Positions 1 to 9,035 are shown, counted from the stretch's first letter. The stretch: 64,000 nt of DNA from Desulfobacterales bacterium (GCA_024226555.1 JAAELO010000214.1:62001-126000); one strand, 5' to 3'. Numbers and translations: made by a program. The notes: a model not told the origin generated them from the letters alone.

Positions 1-8
1 TAGAAAAA

Positions 9-239
9 TTAATACAGAACATATTTAACAAGACTTTTCATATTTCCTTTCCAGGAACACCCCGTACATAATATTTTTGAGAAACTATAACCTGTTAAAT
101 CGCAATTTGATTCTTTAGTTGGAACCGGTTTTTTTTGATAATTCACATGGAAGTAGATATTTTCATTATCATCTGATTTGATATATAACCTGTGTAGTCC
201 GCATTGTGGACATAGGAGATACTTATCTAATTTGGACAT
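9..239 (-). CDS. Small zinc-ribbon-like hypothetical protein
   Basis: A 76-residue protein with two cysteine pairs, CPQC near residue 10 and CTGC near residue 58. This spacing is typical of a small zinc ribbon. No further domain or signal peptide is visible, and the function is not recognised. It stands alone next to the window edge, so operon context cannot be judged. The cysteine pairing supports a real gene, although a short ORF in AT-rich DNA could still be spurious. Confidence 0.5.
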   Translation of the reverse strand: MSKLDKYLLCPQCGLHRLYIKSDDNENIYFHVNYQKKPVPTKESNCDLTGYSFSKILCTGCSWKGNMKSLVKYVLY

Positions 240-320
240 AATAGGTCTTAATAATCCTTAATATTTAATGTGAAGCAGCTTGTTTCTAACGATAATATAA
301 CCTAAATTCTTTTCAGGCAA

Positions 321-450
321 ACGGATTTTTGGTGTTACTCATAATCAAGAGAATTTTTGGGGGAGTATTAAAATAAACAGTGAAAAGAGAATAAACATTG
401 ATTAATAATTCTTCTTAATGGTATCTGTTAAGTAACACACAAAAATCCGT
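321..450. repeat. 130-bp inverted-repeat unit, unrelated to the main element family
   Basis: The arm at 321-340 (begins ACGGATTTTTGG) is almost exactly the reverse complement of the arm at 431-450 (ends AAAAATCCGT), with one or two differences over 20 bases. The interior has no reading frame. The size and shape fit a small non-autonomous element or its remnant. Only this copy was noticed in the window. Confidence 0.45.
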
Positions 451-467
451 ATATTCATAATTAACTT

Positions 468-1054
468 TTAAACTGACTTAACCAGCGTACTAACCCACTT
501 GTTTATATCAGTACTATTTCTAAAAGGATCTCCATCTACTTTCAGGGATGAACCCGCAAGAGATCCATTCTTTGAAGATATTAACTCTTCTATTTGATCT
601 ACAGCACTGCAAAAATACTTGTAAGAACTATCACCACATCCGAACACCCCAATTTTTTTATTTATAAACTGATATTGACCGATTTCATTATAAAAAGGTT
701 TAAAACCAGATTGCATTTCGAATTCATCTTCACCAAAAGACCATGTGGAACAACCAAAAACCATCAGGTCATAATCTTTATCCAGTTCATTTATTTCAGT
801 ATTTAAAACATTTCTTTTTGTAACTTTGAAACCGTTTTTCTTAAGGGAATCTCTAATAACTGATCTTTTTGCGAAACACATCGTTATAACAAAAATAAAA
901 CTGTAGTAAAATCAACCCGTTGTTTTTTGTTATGCCTTGTTTTTCATCAAAAATTCTAATTATTAGAGGTTCTCTTAAGAGATTTTTTAATTATATCTGC
1001 AGTATTTTTTGTATTTCCGTTTGTTGAACCATATACGATTAGAGCATTAGCCAT
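468..1054 (-). pseudogene. Flavodoxin gene split by a mobile element
   Basis: The N-terminal part (start at 1054, with an AGGAGG-type ribosome site upstream) encodes MANALIVYGSTNGNT and continues to about 979. GSTNGNT is the FMN phosphate-binding loop of flavodoxins. The rest of the fold (FGCSTWSFGEDE, then VFGCGDSSYKYFC, the usual flavodoxin motifs) reads from about 844 down to 468. Between them lies a 130-bp element flanked by TTAA on both sides. Removing the element and one TTAA joins the halves in frame as ...IIKKSLKKNGF.... The N-terminal frame stops inside the element after about 30 residues, so no full protein is expected. The intact ancestor would have been a short-chain flavodoxin of about 150 residues, a low-potential electron carrier. 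Confidence 0.9.
845..974 (+). mobile_element. MITE-like element copy (130 bp) inside flavodoxin gene
   Basis: Begins GGGAATCTCTAATAACT and ends with its imperfect complement TTATTAGAGGTTCTC. TTAA flanks both ends (841-844 and 975-978), which I read as a 4-bp target duplication. It interrupts an otherwise recognisable flavodoxin gene, so insertion is clear. It carries no coding capacity. Orientation is defined by the CTGATCTTTTTGCG side being on the left. Confidence 0.9.
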
Positions 1055-1291
1055 TATGTCCTCCTTTTAAAAAGGAACTATAAATAGAACTAAAAAATAA
1101 CATAGAACAGTATAATTAGTTGTCAATAATATATTTCGTTGATGCTAAGATATTTCATTTGCCAGTATTTACATCCTTATAAACATTATTATATTATGTC
1201 ATTAGAAAAATATCATTTACAAACTATTTTGCTGATTTTGTTTTTATAATTTGTTACTCTTATTGAAAAACCTAAAAAAAGGGGTTTTAAA

Positions 1292-2107
1292 ATGATCGAT
1301 TTTATTCAACAGTTTCACCCTGTAACCCAGGCATTGATAGCTACCCTTTTTACATGGGGTATGACAGCGGCGGGGGCTGCAATAGTTTTGTTCTCAAATA
1401 CAGTGAATAAAAAATTCCTTGATTCAATGCTTGGTTTTGCAGCTGGAGTGATGATAGCAGCAAGCTTCTGGTCTCTTCTTGCACCAGGAATCGAGATGGC
1501 TGAAGGGCTTCATATGACCCCGTGGCTTGTTGCAGCTATAGGCTTTATGGCTGGGGGCATTGTTATGAGGCTTACAGATAAATTCCTTCCACATCTTCAC
1601 CCTACTCTTGAGATGGATAAAAGTGAAGGTATTAAGACATCCTGGCAAAGAAGTACTTTGCTTGTCTTAGCAATAACACTTCATAACATCCCGGAAGGTC
1701 TTGCTGTGGGTGTGGCGTTTGGTGCAGTCGCTGCAAATTTACCTTCTGCAACTATTGGTGGTGCAATAGCACTTGCAATAGGTATTGGGATACAGAATTT
1801 TCCTGAGGGTACAGCTGTTTCCATGCCTCTAAGAAGAGAAGGTATGGGCAAATGGAAAAGTTTTTTTATGGGACAGGCATCAGGTGTTGTTGAACCAATA
1901 GCAGGGGTTGCCGGTGCATTTTTTGTAATACATATGCAAAGCGTTCTCCCTTATGCACTATGTTTTGCGGCAGGAGCAATGATCTTTGTAGTTGTAGAGG
2001 AATTAATTCCTGAATCCCAAAGGAACCACGAAAATATTGATATGGTGACTATGGCGACAATGGTTGGATTTTCTGTAATGATGATTTTAGATGTTGCTTT
2101 GGGATGA
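1292..2107 (+). CDS. ZIP family divalent metal transporter
   Basis: A 271-residue polytopic membrane protein with about eight hydrophobic segments. It has both signature helices of the ZIP family: HNIPEGLAVGVAFGA near residue 131 and QNFPEGTAVSMPL near residue 168. Their His, Asn/Gln and Glu side chains form the metal site. A short loop containing HLHP near residue 101 may also bind metal. ZIP proteins bring zinc, iron or related ions into the cytoplasm. The start is supported by a purine-rich AAAAAAAGGGG upstream. Neighbouring genes give no hint of the metal, so the ZupT/GufA-type assignment stays at family level. Confidence 0.9.
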   Translation: MIDFIQQFHPVTQALIATLFTWGMTAAGAAIVLFSNTVNKKFLDSMLGFAAGVMIAASFWSLLAPGIEMAEGLHMTPWLVAAIGFMAGGIVMRLTDKFLPHLHPTLEMDKSEGIKTSWQRSTLLVLAITLHNIPEGLAVGVAFGAVAANLPSATIGGAIALAIGIGIQNFPEGTAVSMPLRREGMGKWKSFFMGQASGVVEPIAGVAGAFFVIHMQSVLPYALCFAAGAMIFVVVEELIPESQRNHENIDMVTMATMVGFSVMMILDVALG

Positions 2108-2222
2108 TAGCCTGTCTTTCAGCCTTACCACAAGCAATTATGGATCTATCCAGTACTCTTTTCCACATTTAATGCACTTTAACTGTGAGATTTCAGAGAG
2201 TGACTCAGGTAGTCCATCCTCT

Positions 2223-2489
2223 TTAAAATTTCATATAATCAAATTTTCTCTCCCATGGAAAAAAACCAAAATTCTTGTTCAAAAACCAACGATTGACAAC
2301 AACTAATTTATTATCAGAAGTTGAATCAACATCAATTTCAATACCATCAGAACCAACATCAAAAGCTTTTTCAAATGCTTCAATAGTATTTTCCTGAATT
2401 TCTGTTTTGCGACAGCCCCTATGTCCTAGTATTAAGATACCTTTCGTTTTTTTTAGATCTTTTATTTTACTAATTACTGCTTTCTTCAT
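2223..2489 (-). pseudogene. N-terminal fragment of glycerophosphodiester phosphodiesterase
   Basis: 88 residues that include GHRGCRKT, ENTIEAFEKAF and GIEIDVDST, the first catalytic blocks (HRG, ENT, E-D) of the GDPD family. The match ends after about 70 residues, and the rest of the roughly 240-residue barrel is absent, so this is not a working enzyme. An intact family member lies at 38573-39322. A mobile element begins 5 bp upstream of the start codon. The last 20 residues are probably read-through into unrelated sequence. Confidence 0.75.
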
Positions 2490-2493
2490 TTAT

Positions 2494-2620
2494 GGGAACC
2501 TAATAACTTTGATTTTAATTGAAATACAAGGCTAAGAAAAAAATAACGAGATGATTTTACTACAGATCTTTTTTTCAAAAAAGCTGTAGTTCGATCAAAA
2601 GACAGTTATTAATTATTCCC
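2494..2620 (-). mobile_element. MITE-like element copy (127 bp)
   Basis: Starts GGGAACCTAATAACTT and ends CAGTTATTAATTATTCCC. The inner sequence GAAATACAAGGC and ACGAGATGATTTTACTACAG is the family core in reverse orientation. TTAT flanks both sides (2490-2493 and 2621-2624), a perfect 4-bp duplication. The termini have decayed slightly, so this is probably an older insertion. Confidence 0.85.
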
Positions 2621-2629
2621 TTATCACTC

Positions 2630-3352
2630 TTATGAGATGGAAAATTTAATAGCTTCATATTCACATCCATCTACACAGGTTCCACACAAAATACAATCAG
2701 AATTTTCCATTTTGTTATCATTTACCATAACTTCAACAGGAAGGCTCATTGGACAGTTATTTATACAGGTATGGCAGTGGTCACACTTTTCTTTATCAGC
2801 TATAATTTTCAAGGAGGACCATCCGAATAAATTTCTGATTTTTCTTCCAATTATCATAAACTCTGCCATCCAGCATAGATGATGACAGAATGATCTTTTT
2901 CCAAAAATAAAAGATGGAAGAACTATAAGCACTAATAGAACTAAGAAATAAACAATTGAAGATTGTAAGTTTGAAATTGAAAATCCATAAGTGGTTTCAT
3001 ATAAAAAATCTATTTTCTTATAACCACCTGCATTTATTGCAAGATATATTATGGAAGCTATCCATGGAATCCATATAACCCATTTAAGCAATTTACCCCT
3101 TTTGATTTTGCTGTCTCTTGCAAGAAAAATAGCTTCCTGACAGCCACCCGCCGGACAAACCCAACCACAATATGCTCTTCCTAAAACAAGTGAGCTTATA
3201 AAAAGTAGTACAAATACTATGAAACTTCCATTTACTACTCCATTTAAAGTTGCACGAATAATTACTACCGGAGAGAGGTAGTAAAAGATAGCCGGGAAAA
3301 GAAAAAATGAGAAGAGAATAATACCACTTCGAAGTTTCTGTCTTTTTTTCAT
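2630..3352 (-). CDS. NapH-like membrane polyferredoxin, 4Fe-4S binding
   Basis: 240 residues with about four transmembrane helices. The first cysteine motif, CGWVCP (about residue 62), and the second, CHHLCW (about residue 156), are typical of the NapH/NosR/CcoG membrane ferredoxin family. The C-terminus carries two [4Fe-4S] motifs, CDHCHTCINNCP and CILCGTCVDGC. Such proteins pass electrons between the quinone pool and periplasmic or cytoplasmic reductases. No nap, nos or cco catalytic gene is next to it, so the partner is unknown. It is a single gene, with an unrelated solute-binding protein upstream on the same strand. Confidence 0.85.
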   Translation of the reverse strand: MKKRQKLRSGIILFSFFLFPAIFYYLSPVVIIRATLNGVVNGSFIVFVLLFISSLVLGRAYCGWVCPAGGCQEAIFLARDSKIKRGKLLKWVIWIPWIASIIYLAINAGGYKKIDFLYETTYGFSISNLQSSIVYFLVLLVLIVLPSFIFGKRSFCHHLCWMAEFMIIGRKIRNLFGWSSLKIIADKEKCDHCHTCINNCPMSLPVEVMVNDNKMENSDCILCGTCVDGCEYEAIKFSIS

Positions 3353-3410
3353 GATTAGTTATATTCCTTATAAAGATACTGATTTTCCTATAATTCAAAA
3401 ATTATCAGTA

Positions 3411-4145
3411 TCATTTTATATGAACCAGTTTTTTTATCGATATGTTTATTTTTTTAATCATCTTATCGCTGACGTATTTGTTAAATATCAAATATCTTTT
3501 ATTTCCAGCGGGTATATCTGTCAGATTTTTTGATGTAAACAATTCTCTTTTAAAGCCTGCTGATTCAATAAGTCTGTTTATCTCTTCTGGTGCTATTAAC
3601 ATATAGGATGCCCTGTTTTTCATAATCAATTTTGGAAGGGTATTTTGCTCACTTGAAATCTTATATAAATTCGGTGAAGTTTCTTTTATAAGTTGATCTA
3701 TGTATTTGCCATATGAAAATGCGCTCATAGTAACAACTGTCAGAGATTTATCCTGAAAAACCTGCCTTAGAGTATATAAACCAGAAAAGGAGTGGCTCTT
3801 TTTTATCGTTGTTAGAATAACAATTCGTTTATTTTGATATATAGGTAGACTAAATTTTGCAAACTTAGCCCTCTCTTTGTTTTTAAACCAACCCACTGAA
3901 CAGTGTAGACTTCTATCTCTTTTTATTTCCATCATTATTCGTTTGGGTGGCATATCTTTAAAATTAACTCTAATTTTAGCATTTTTAAAAATATTATCTG
4001 TTAATTCAATCAAAAAACCTGCTGGTTTGCCGTTTATTGTTTCGTAGTATGGAGGACGCTCAAGGTAAGAAACAGTTAGGGTTTCACAAATAACAAATTG
4101 TTGAAAAATCATTAACATTATTGCAATTACAATAATTTTTTTCAT
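3411..4145 (-). CDS. Orphan periplasmic solute-binding protein, family 3
   Basis: 244 residues with an N-terminal signal peptide (MKKIIVIAIMLMIFQQFVIC). The mature start LTVSYLERPPYYETINGKPAG is typical of family 3 (PBPb, amino-acid type) binding proteins. A central MSAFSYGKYIDQLI and a C-terminal RYLIFNKYVSDKMIKKIN fit the second lobe. No ABC permease or ATPase is nearby. Like similar orphan proteins elsewhere in this window, it may serve a sensory or accessory role rather than transport. The ligand cannot be told from sequence. Confidence 0.8.
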   Translation of the reverse strand: MKKIIVIAIMLMIFQQFVICETLTVSYLERPPYYETINGKPAGFLIELTDNIFKNAKIRVNFKDMPPKRIMMEIKRDRSLHCSVGWFKNKERAKFAKFSLPIYQNKRIVILTTIKKSHSFSGLYTLRQVFQDKSLTVVTMSAFSYGKYIDQLIKETSPNLYKISSEQNTLPKLIMKNRASYMLIAPEEINRLIESAGFKRELFTSKNLTDIPAGNKRYLIFNKYVSDKMIKKINISIKKLVHIK

Positions 4146-4320
4146 ATCTTTCCACGGATTAGATTAAATTGTTATTGAAAAAGCATAAATATTTACATGA
4201 ATTTAACCAAATAATAACAAATATTTACAAAATATGCAGTAAAAATGTGTTTTTAAAATTATTACTTACGGGTTTCAGAAATAAATCCTCTGAAACCCAT
4301 TTTCTATTAATCGGGAATCT

Positions 4321-5871
4321 CTAATAGATAACCTTTTTTCTGATATCAAATTTCCTCATCTTACCCCTAAGGGTTGAAGGGTTTATTTTTAGCAGTTCAG
4401 CAGCACCATTTTTGCCATCAATTTTACCATCTGAAAGTAAAAGGGCCTTCTTGACATGTGATACTATCATCTCATCCATACTCTCAAATGAACCTTTTTC
4501 TGGTTTTTTCTTTTCCCTGGCTTTCAATATTGTAAGGTCAGAAAACTGAAGGGGTTCTCCCTTACAAACTATTAGAGCTCTTTCAATAACATTTTGTAGT
4601 TCACGAATGTTACCAGGCCAGTTATACATAAGTAATTGATCTATCGAACCTTTTGGAATTTCAGGTATTTTATTAAGATTCATCTCCTTTACTTTTCTCA
4701 TCAGAAAATATTCAGTAAGTTTTGGAATGTCCTCTTTTCTTTCTCTTAGAGGTGGAATTGGAACAGGAAAAACATTTAGTCTGAACCATAGATCCTCTCT
4801 GAACATATTTTTTTGAACCATATCAAGAAGATTTCGGTTAGTTGCAGCTATTACTCTAATATCAACAGAAACTTTTCTTGAACCGCCTATTCTCTGGAAT
4901 TCCTTTACCTGAAGCACCCTTAAAAATTTTACCTGGGTTTTGAGAGGAAGTTCTCCTATCTCATCTAAAAAAATTGTCCCACCATTTGCCTGTTCAAAAA
5001 AACCTCTCTTTCTTTCGGTCGCTCCTGTAAAAGAGCCTTTTTCATGTCCAAAGAGTTCACTATCAGCAAGGTTTTCAGGAATTGTTCCACAGTTAATACA
5101 TATAAAAGGGCCTTCTGGTCTGTTCGATGCCTGATGGATTGCATTTGCGATAACCTCTTTACCAACACCTGTTTCCCCTGTAATAAGAACAGGACTCATA
5201 GTAGGAGCCACATCATTTATCAGATCCATTGTTTTTCTCAGACCTGACTCCGCACCGATAATCTGACTTGCCTGAATGTGTCCAAGTCTTTTCTGAAGTT
5301 CAATCTTCTCTGTCTCTAATCTTTCGTTAAGGCAGACAACATCTCTGTGGTGCAAAAGATTCAGTATGGATCCTGTCAAAGCTCCGCGAATGAGCTTAAG
5401 TGTTTCAATGTTTTTTTCATTGTAAATCCCGGCCCCTCTGGTGACCAGGCCAAAACCACCGGCAAGCGGAAACCCTAAATCAAAAACGTTTGCAAGTACA
5501 GAAAGATCATCTCCTTCACTAAACAAAGGATCACTTGTATGTAACTTAAAATGTGAAAATACCTCCTGGATAAGTAAACTTCTGGATTTTACAAATATTT
5601 TTACACTATCCTGAGGATATTTTTTAATTTCATCATTAGCTTTTTCAGAAAGAAACATAAGTTCATCTATTAGAACTCCTCCTTTATCAGTTGCCAGTGA
5701 GAGATAGCGCATGCTACCCTTTGAAGCATCATAGATAAACATATGGGCAAGATCCAGCGGAAAATAGTTTTTCAGATACTTAAATGTTTCAAACAAAGCT
5801 TTTTCTATTTGTAAACTACTGTATAGACATTGGGTCGCTTCACGTATAAACTGATTTTCGTCAATGTTCAT
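4321..5871 (-). CDS. Sigma-54-dependent transcriptional activator (GAF, AAA+, Fis-type HTH)
   Basis: 516 residues. Residues 1-185 look like a GAF-type sensor region. Residues about 200-440 are the AAA+ core, with Walker A GETGVGKE, the sigma-54 contact loop GSFTGA (usual form GAFTGA), and GGTIFLDEIGELP for Walker B. The R-finger region RIGGSRKVSVDIRVIAATN follows. The C-terminus (GKNGAAELLKINPSTLRGKM) is a Fis-type helix-turn-helix. The gene is divergent from an acyl-CoA dehydrogenase whose upstream region holds a near-consensus sigma-54 promoter, so it probably controls that operon in response to a ligand bound by the GAF region. The ligand is unknown. Confidence 0.92.
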   Translation of the reverse strand: MNIDENQFIREATQCLYSSLQIEKALFETFKYLKNYFPLDLAHMFIYDASKGSMRYLSLATDKGGVLIDELMFLSEKANDEIKKYPQDSVKIFVKSRSLLIQEVFSHFKLHTSDPLFSEGDDLSVLANVFDLGFPLAGGFGLVTRGAGIYNEKNIETLKLIRGALTGSILNLLHHRDVVCLNERLETEKIELQKRLGHIQASQIIGAESGLRKTMDLINDVAPTMSPVLITGETGVGKEVIANAIHQASNRPEGPFICINCGTIPENLADSELFGHEKGSFTGATERKRGFFEQANGGTIFLDEIGELPLKTQVKFLRVLQVKEFQRIGGSRKVSVDIRVIAATNRNLLDMVQKNMFREDLWFRLNVFPVPIPPLRERKEDIPKLTEYFLMRKVKEMNLNKIPEIPKGSIDQLLMYNWPGNIRELQNVIERALIVCKGEPLQFSDLTILKAREKKKPEKGSFESMDEMIVSHVKKALLLSDGKIDGKNGAAELLKINPSTLRGKMRKFDIRKKVIY

Positions 5872-5916
5872 TTGTTTAATTCCCAGTTTTTATAATGTCA
5901 AATGTAACGGATAAAC

Positions 5917-5944
5917 GATATGAGATGCTTAGGATGTCATATAT
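5917..5944. promoter_or_regulatory. Candidate enhancer site for the sigma-54 activator
   Basis: GATATGA at 5917-5923 and TCATATA at 5938-5944 form an interrupted inverted repeat in the intergenic region, about 60 bases upstream of the -24/-12 promoter. The position and dyad fit an activator-binding site. The arms are short and AT-rich, so chance is possible. Confidence 0.3.
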
Positions 5945-6000
5945 GATGGTTGATTTCAATCCTATTATGGAACACCTTAAATATAAGGGTTTTTGAATAT

Positions 6001-6016
6001 TGGCATATTAATTGAA
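6001..6016 (+). promoter_or_regulatory. Probable sigma-54 promoter (-24/-12)
   Basis: TGGCAT at 6001-6006 followed by TTGAA at 6012-6016. The key GG (6002-6003) and GA (6014-6015) are separated by 10 bases, the fixed spacing of sigma-54 promoters. The -12 element has GA instead of the preferred GC. It lies about 45 bases upstream of the acyl-CoA dehydrogenase start and is divergent from a sigma-54 activator gene, which strengthens the call. Confidence 0.6.
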
Positions 6017-6059
6017 TTATATACTTCAAAATATTAGAAATAAAAAAAGGAGCATATAA

Positions 6060-7859
6060 ATGGCTAAAAAATTTGTCAGTATGAGGAATTTAAGATTTCT
6101 GCTGGATGAAGTTTTTAATGTTGAGGAACTCATTGAATCTACATATTTTGACGAACATAATAAGAAAACATTCAAAATGGTATTGGATGAGTCTCTTAAG
6201 ATAGCATCAAAGATGCTACACCCAATATTCGAAGAGATGGACAGGAAACCACCGGAACTTGTTGAAGGAAAGGTGAAAGTCCATCCCCATGTAAAAAAAA
6301 TATTAAGGGAGTTTGGAAAAAACGGTTGGATAGCATCAAGTTTTTCATATGATGATGGTGGTGAGCAACTTCCATTATTAGTTGCAAACAGTTGTAATTT
6401 TGTCTTTGCAGCTGCTAATTATTCTGCAAGTGTTTACTCAGGACTATGCGCTGGAGCCGTTAAACTCATATTATCCTTTGGGAATAAAGAATTAAAAGAA
6501 AAATATGCTCAAAAGATGATTGAAGGAAAATGGCAGGGAACAATGGCTCTTACCGAACCATCAGCCGGAAGCTCTCTTTCAGATATAACAACATCAGCAA
6601 CTCCTGATTCAGATGGGGCATTTAAGATAAAGGGTAACAAAATATTTATATCAGCAGGAGATCATGATGGAGTTAGTAATGTAATTCATCTTGTACTTGC
6701 AAAAATTGATGGAGCACCTGCAGGAGTTAAAGGGATTTCACTGTTTGTAGTACCAAAATTGCGAATAAATGGTGATAATCTTACATCAAATGATGTGAAT
6801 GTTACCCAGGTATTTCATAAACTTGGCTACAGAGGGGCGCCAATTACAGAGCTTTCTTTTGGAGAAAAGGACAATTGTTACGGATACCTTGTGGGTGAAG
6901 AGCATAAAGGACTCTCCTATATGTTCCAGATGATGAATGAGGCAAGGTTAGGAGTTGGTCTTGGAGCAACAGCAATAGCATCTGCAGCCTACTATGCTGC
7001 GCTTGATTACACAGAGAACAGAGTCCAGGGTAGAAAAATTGGTGGAAAAGACCCACTTTCTGAACAGATTCCAATAATTGAACATTCTGATGTTAAACGA
7101 ATGCTTCTTTTTCAAAAATCTATTGTTGAAGGATCTCTTTCTTTAATTTTGCAGTGCTGTAAGTATGAAGATATGCAACAGACTGCCTCTGAAGAAGATA
7201 AGAATAAATATTTTCTTCTGCTTGATCTTCTAACACCTGTTGCAAAATCGTATCCCTCAGAGATGGGGATAGAATCTGTAAGTCAAAGTATTCAATGTTT
7301 TGGTGGTTACGGATATTGTGAAGATTTCCCCGTTGAGCAGCATTTCAGAGATATGCGTATCCACCCGATTCATGAAGGAACAACAGGGATTCAGGGAATG
7401 GATCTTTTAGGAAGAAAGCTTGTGATGCATAATGGGAAAGCATTTTTCCTTTACCTTGAAGTGGTTAGAAAAACGATCAACAACGTATCCAATTCAGATC
7501 TAAAACCGTTAGCTTTAAAACTGGAAGAAGCATTAAAAAAACTTGAACATGTAACTTCACATCTGATGGTTCTTGCTCAAACCAAAGGTCCAGACGTATT
7601 TCTTGCAGATTCAGTTTTGTATCTTGAACTATTTAGTATTGTAACCATAGCATGGCAATGGATGAAGCAGGGAGTAACTGCAAAAGAAGCTTTGGCAAAG
7701 GATCCTTCAAAGTCTGAGATTTCATTCTATGAAGGGAAAATCTATGCAGCAAGATTCTTCTTTGCATATGAGCTGCCTAAAATTGAGGGATTACTGGTTC
7801 GTCTTACAGATAATGACCCATTAACAATTGAAATGACCGCAAAACACTTTATTGATTAG
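6060..7859 (+). CDS. Acyl-CoA dehydrogenase, long form (599 aa)
   Basis: Flavoprotein of the long acyl-CoA dehydrogenase subgroup with an extra C-terminal domain. The FAD/substrate segments are MALTEPSAGSSLSD (about residue 162), then GNKIFISAGDHD, and the QSIQCFGGYGY and HEGTTGIQGMDLLGRK motifs near residues 415-460. The glutamate in HEGTTGIQ sits where the catalytic base of most family members lies. About 130 residues follow, as in the family with the C-terminal helical domain. It oxidises an acyl-CoA to the 2-enoyl-CoA, passing electrons to ETF. A crotonase gene follows with 8 bases between, and a sigma-54 promoter precedes it. The ribosome site is AAAAAGGAG. The substrate is not clear. 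Confidence 0.92.
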   Translation: MAKKFVSMRNLRFLLDEVFNVEELIESTYFDEHNKKTFKMVLDESLKIASKMLHPIFEEMDRKPPELVEGKVKVHPHVKKILREFGKNGWIASSFSYDDGGEQLPLLVANSCNFVFAAANYSASVYSGLCAGAVKLILSFGNKELKEKYAQKMIEGKWQGTMALTEPSAGSSLSDITTSATPDSDGAFKIKGNKIFISAGDHDGVSNVIHLVLAKIDGAPAGVKGISLFVVPKLRINGDNLTSNDVNVTQVFHKLGYRGAPITELSFGEKDNCYGYLVGEEHKGLSYMFQMMNEARLGVGLGATAIASAAYYAALDYTENRVQGRKIGGKDPLSEQIPIIEHSDVKRMLLFQKSIVEGSLSLILQCCKYEDMQQTASEEDKNKYFLLLDLLTPVAKSYPSEMGIESVSQSIQCFGGYGYCEDFPVEQHFRDMRIHPIHEGTTGIQGMDLLGRKLVMHNGKAFFLYLEVVRKTINNVSNSDLKPLALKLEEALKKLEHVTSHLMVLAQTKGPDVFLADSVLYLELFSIVTIAWQWMKQGVTAKEALAKDPSKSEISFYEGKIYAARFFFAYELPKIEGLLVRLTDNDPLTIEMTAKHFID

Positions 7860-7867
7860 GAGTAGTG

Positions 7868-8611
7868 ATGGAAAACTTTATTTACAAAGTCAAAGACAGA
7901 GTTGGATACCTGACACTTAACAGATGGGACAAATATAACGCCTTTGATAAGCAAATGGTCAAGGAATTTGAATCATTTCTTAAAGATAGGATGTACGATA
8001 GCAGTATTGGAGTTTTAGTGATCGATGGTGGGGAATCCAAAGGTTTTTGCGCCGGCCTTGATACTGAAACGTACGCCAATGAGATTTTTGCCATGCAGCC
8101 TGTCGATGCATATGATGCACAGGCAAGAATGAGCCGCTTGTTTCTCGCAATGAGAAGAATTCCACAACCAATAATATCCTGCGTTCATGGTGCGGCAGCA
8201 GGCATAGGTTTTTCTCTTGCAATGGCTTCAGATATACGAATCATGTCGGAAGATGCCAGATTTTCAGCAGCATACATTAATATTGGTTTAGGTGGTGCAG
8301 ATATGTCATCAAGCTATTTTCTACCAAGATTAATAGGTTCTGGAAGAGCAAATGAATATTTACTGACTGGAAATTGGATGAGTTCTGAAGATGCTATGAA
8401 TTTAGGTTTTGGAAGTAAAAGAGTTCCGAAGGAAGATATACTTAAAGAAGCTGAAACGATAGCACAAATAATGATAAGTAAAAGCCCCATGGGTATTCGA
8501 ATGACAAAAGAAGCAATAAATGCCAACATTGATGTCGGAGGGCTCGAAGCCGCGCTTCAAATTGAGGACAGGAATCAGATGATGATTGCTTACACATTCA
8601 GAATGAAATAA
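7868..8611 (+). CDS. Enoyl-CoA hydratase/isomerase (crotonase) family protein with atypical active site
   Basis: 247 residues from the ATG at 7868, which is 5 bases after AGGAG. A GTG at 7865 is possible but too close to that site. The crotonase fold is clear: CAGLD, then HGAAAGIGFSLAMASDIRI and SAAYINIGLGGADMSSSYFLPRL. In hydratases two glutamates act on water. Here the first position reads GIGFSLAMASD, with no glutamate, and the second region reads INIGLGGADM. Hydration is therefore doubtful, and an isomerase, hydrolase or other crotonase reaction is more likely. The gene is in an operon with the upstream acyl-CoA dehydrogenase. Confidence 0.85.
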   Translation: MENFIYKVKDRVGYLTLNRWDKYNAFDKQMVKEFESFLKDRMYDSSIGVLVIDGGESKGFCAGLDTETYANEIFAMQPVDAYDAQARMSRLFLAMRRIPQPIISCVHGAAAGIGFSLAMASDIRIMSEDARFSAAYINIGLGGADMSSSYFLPRLIGSGRANEYLLTGNWMSSEDAMNLGFGSKRVPKEDILKEAETIAQIMISKSPMGIRMTKEAINANIDVGGLEAALQIEDRNQMMIAYTFRMK

Positions 8612-9035
8612 AGATTGGGCCTTTGTAAAATTCCTTGATATACGGCGTTACAGCACTCCTCAGATCTTCAAGGCAGTAAAGATACGATTTATCGCTGTCA
8701 AAATACTGCCTTGCATATCAGGTTTTTTACTTTGCCTGTATGTCAAACCCACATATTCCTTACTTCTATCATAATGAATCTTTTAGGAAGAGTTATTGTA
8801 TTAAATACTTTTGTTTTAACAGGACCACTAACAATGAATCTATGGCAGTTATTCGTGAGTTTTCGATAAATGTTTCTATCGGCTCATAAAATGGTCCCGG
8901 CATATTGCGGACCTGTCTCATATAAGCAACCCCGGGAAAATAAATAGTAGTATATGAATAAGTACTTTATTCATGGAAACCTCAAACAATCCGGTTACAA
9001 CATTCTAGAGTAGTATGTTTTTTGCTATATGTATA
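8612..9035. other. 424-bp intergenic region with a possible gene remnant
   Basis: No intact gene. On the minus strand, roughly 8945 to 8800, there is an open stretch reading PGVAYMRQVRNMPGPFYEP and continuing to a stop. It looks protein-like but I cannot place its family, and it has no start or ribosome site. The sequence at 8630-8722 has weak inverted-repeat character (CCTTGATATACGGCG against TACTGCCTTGCATATCAGG) that may be a decayed element. Confidence 0.3.
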
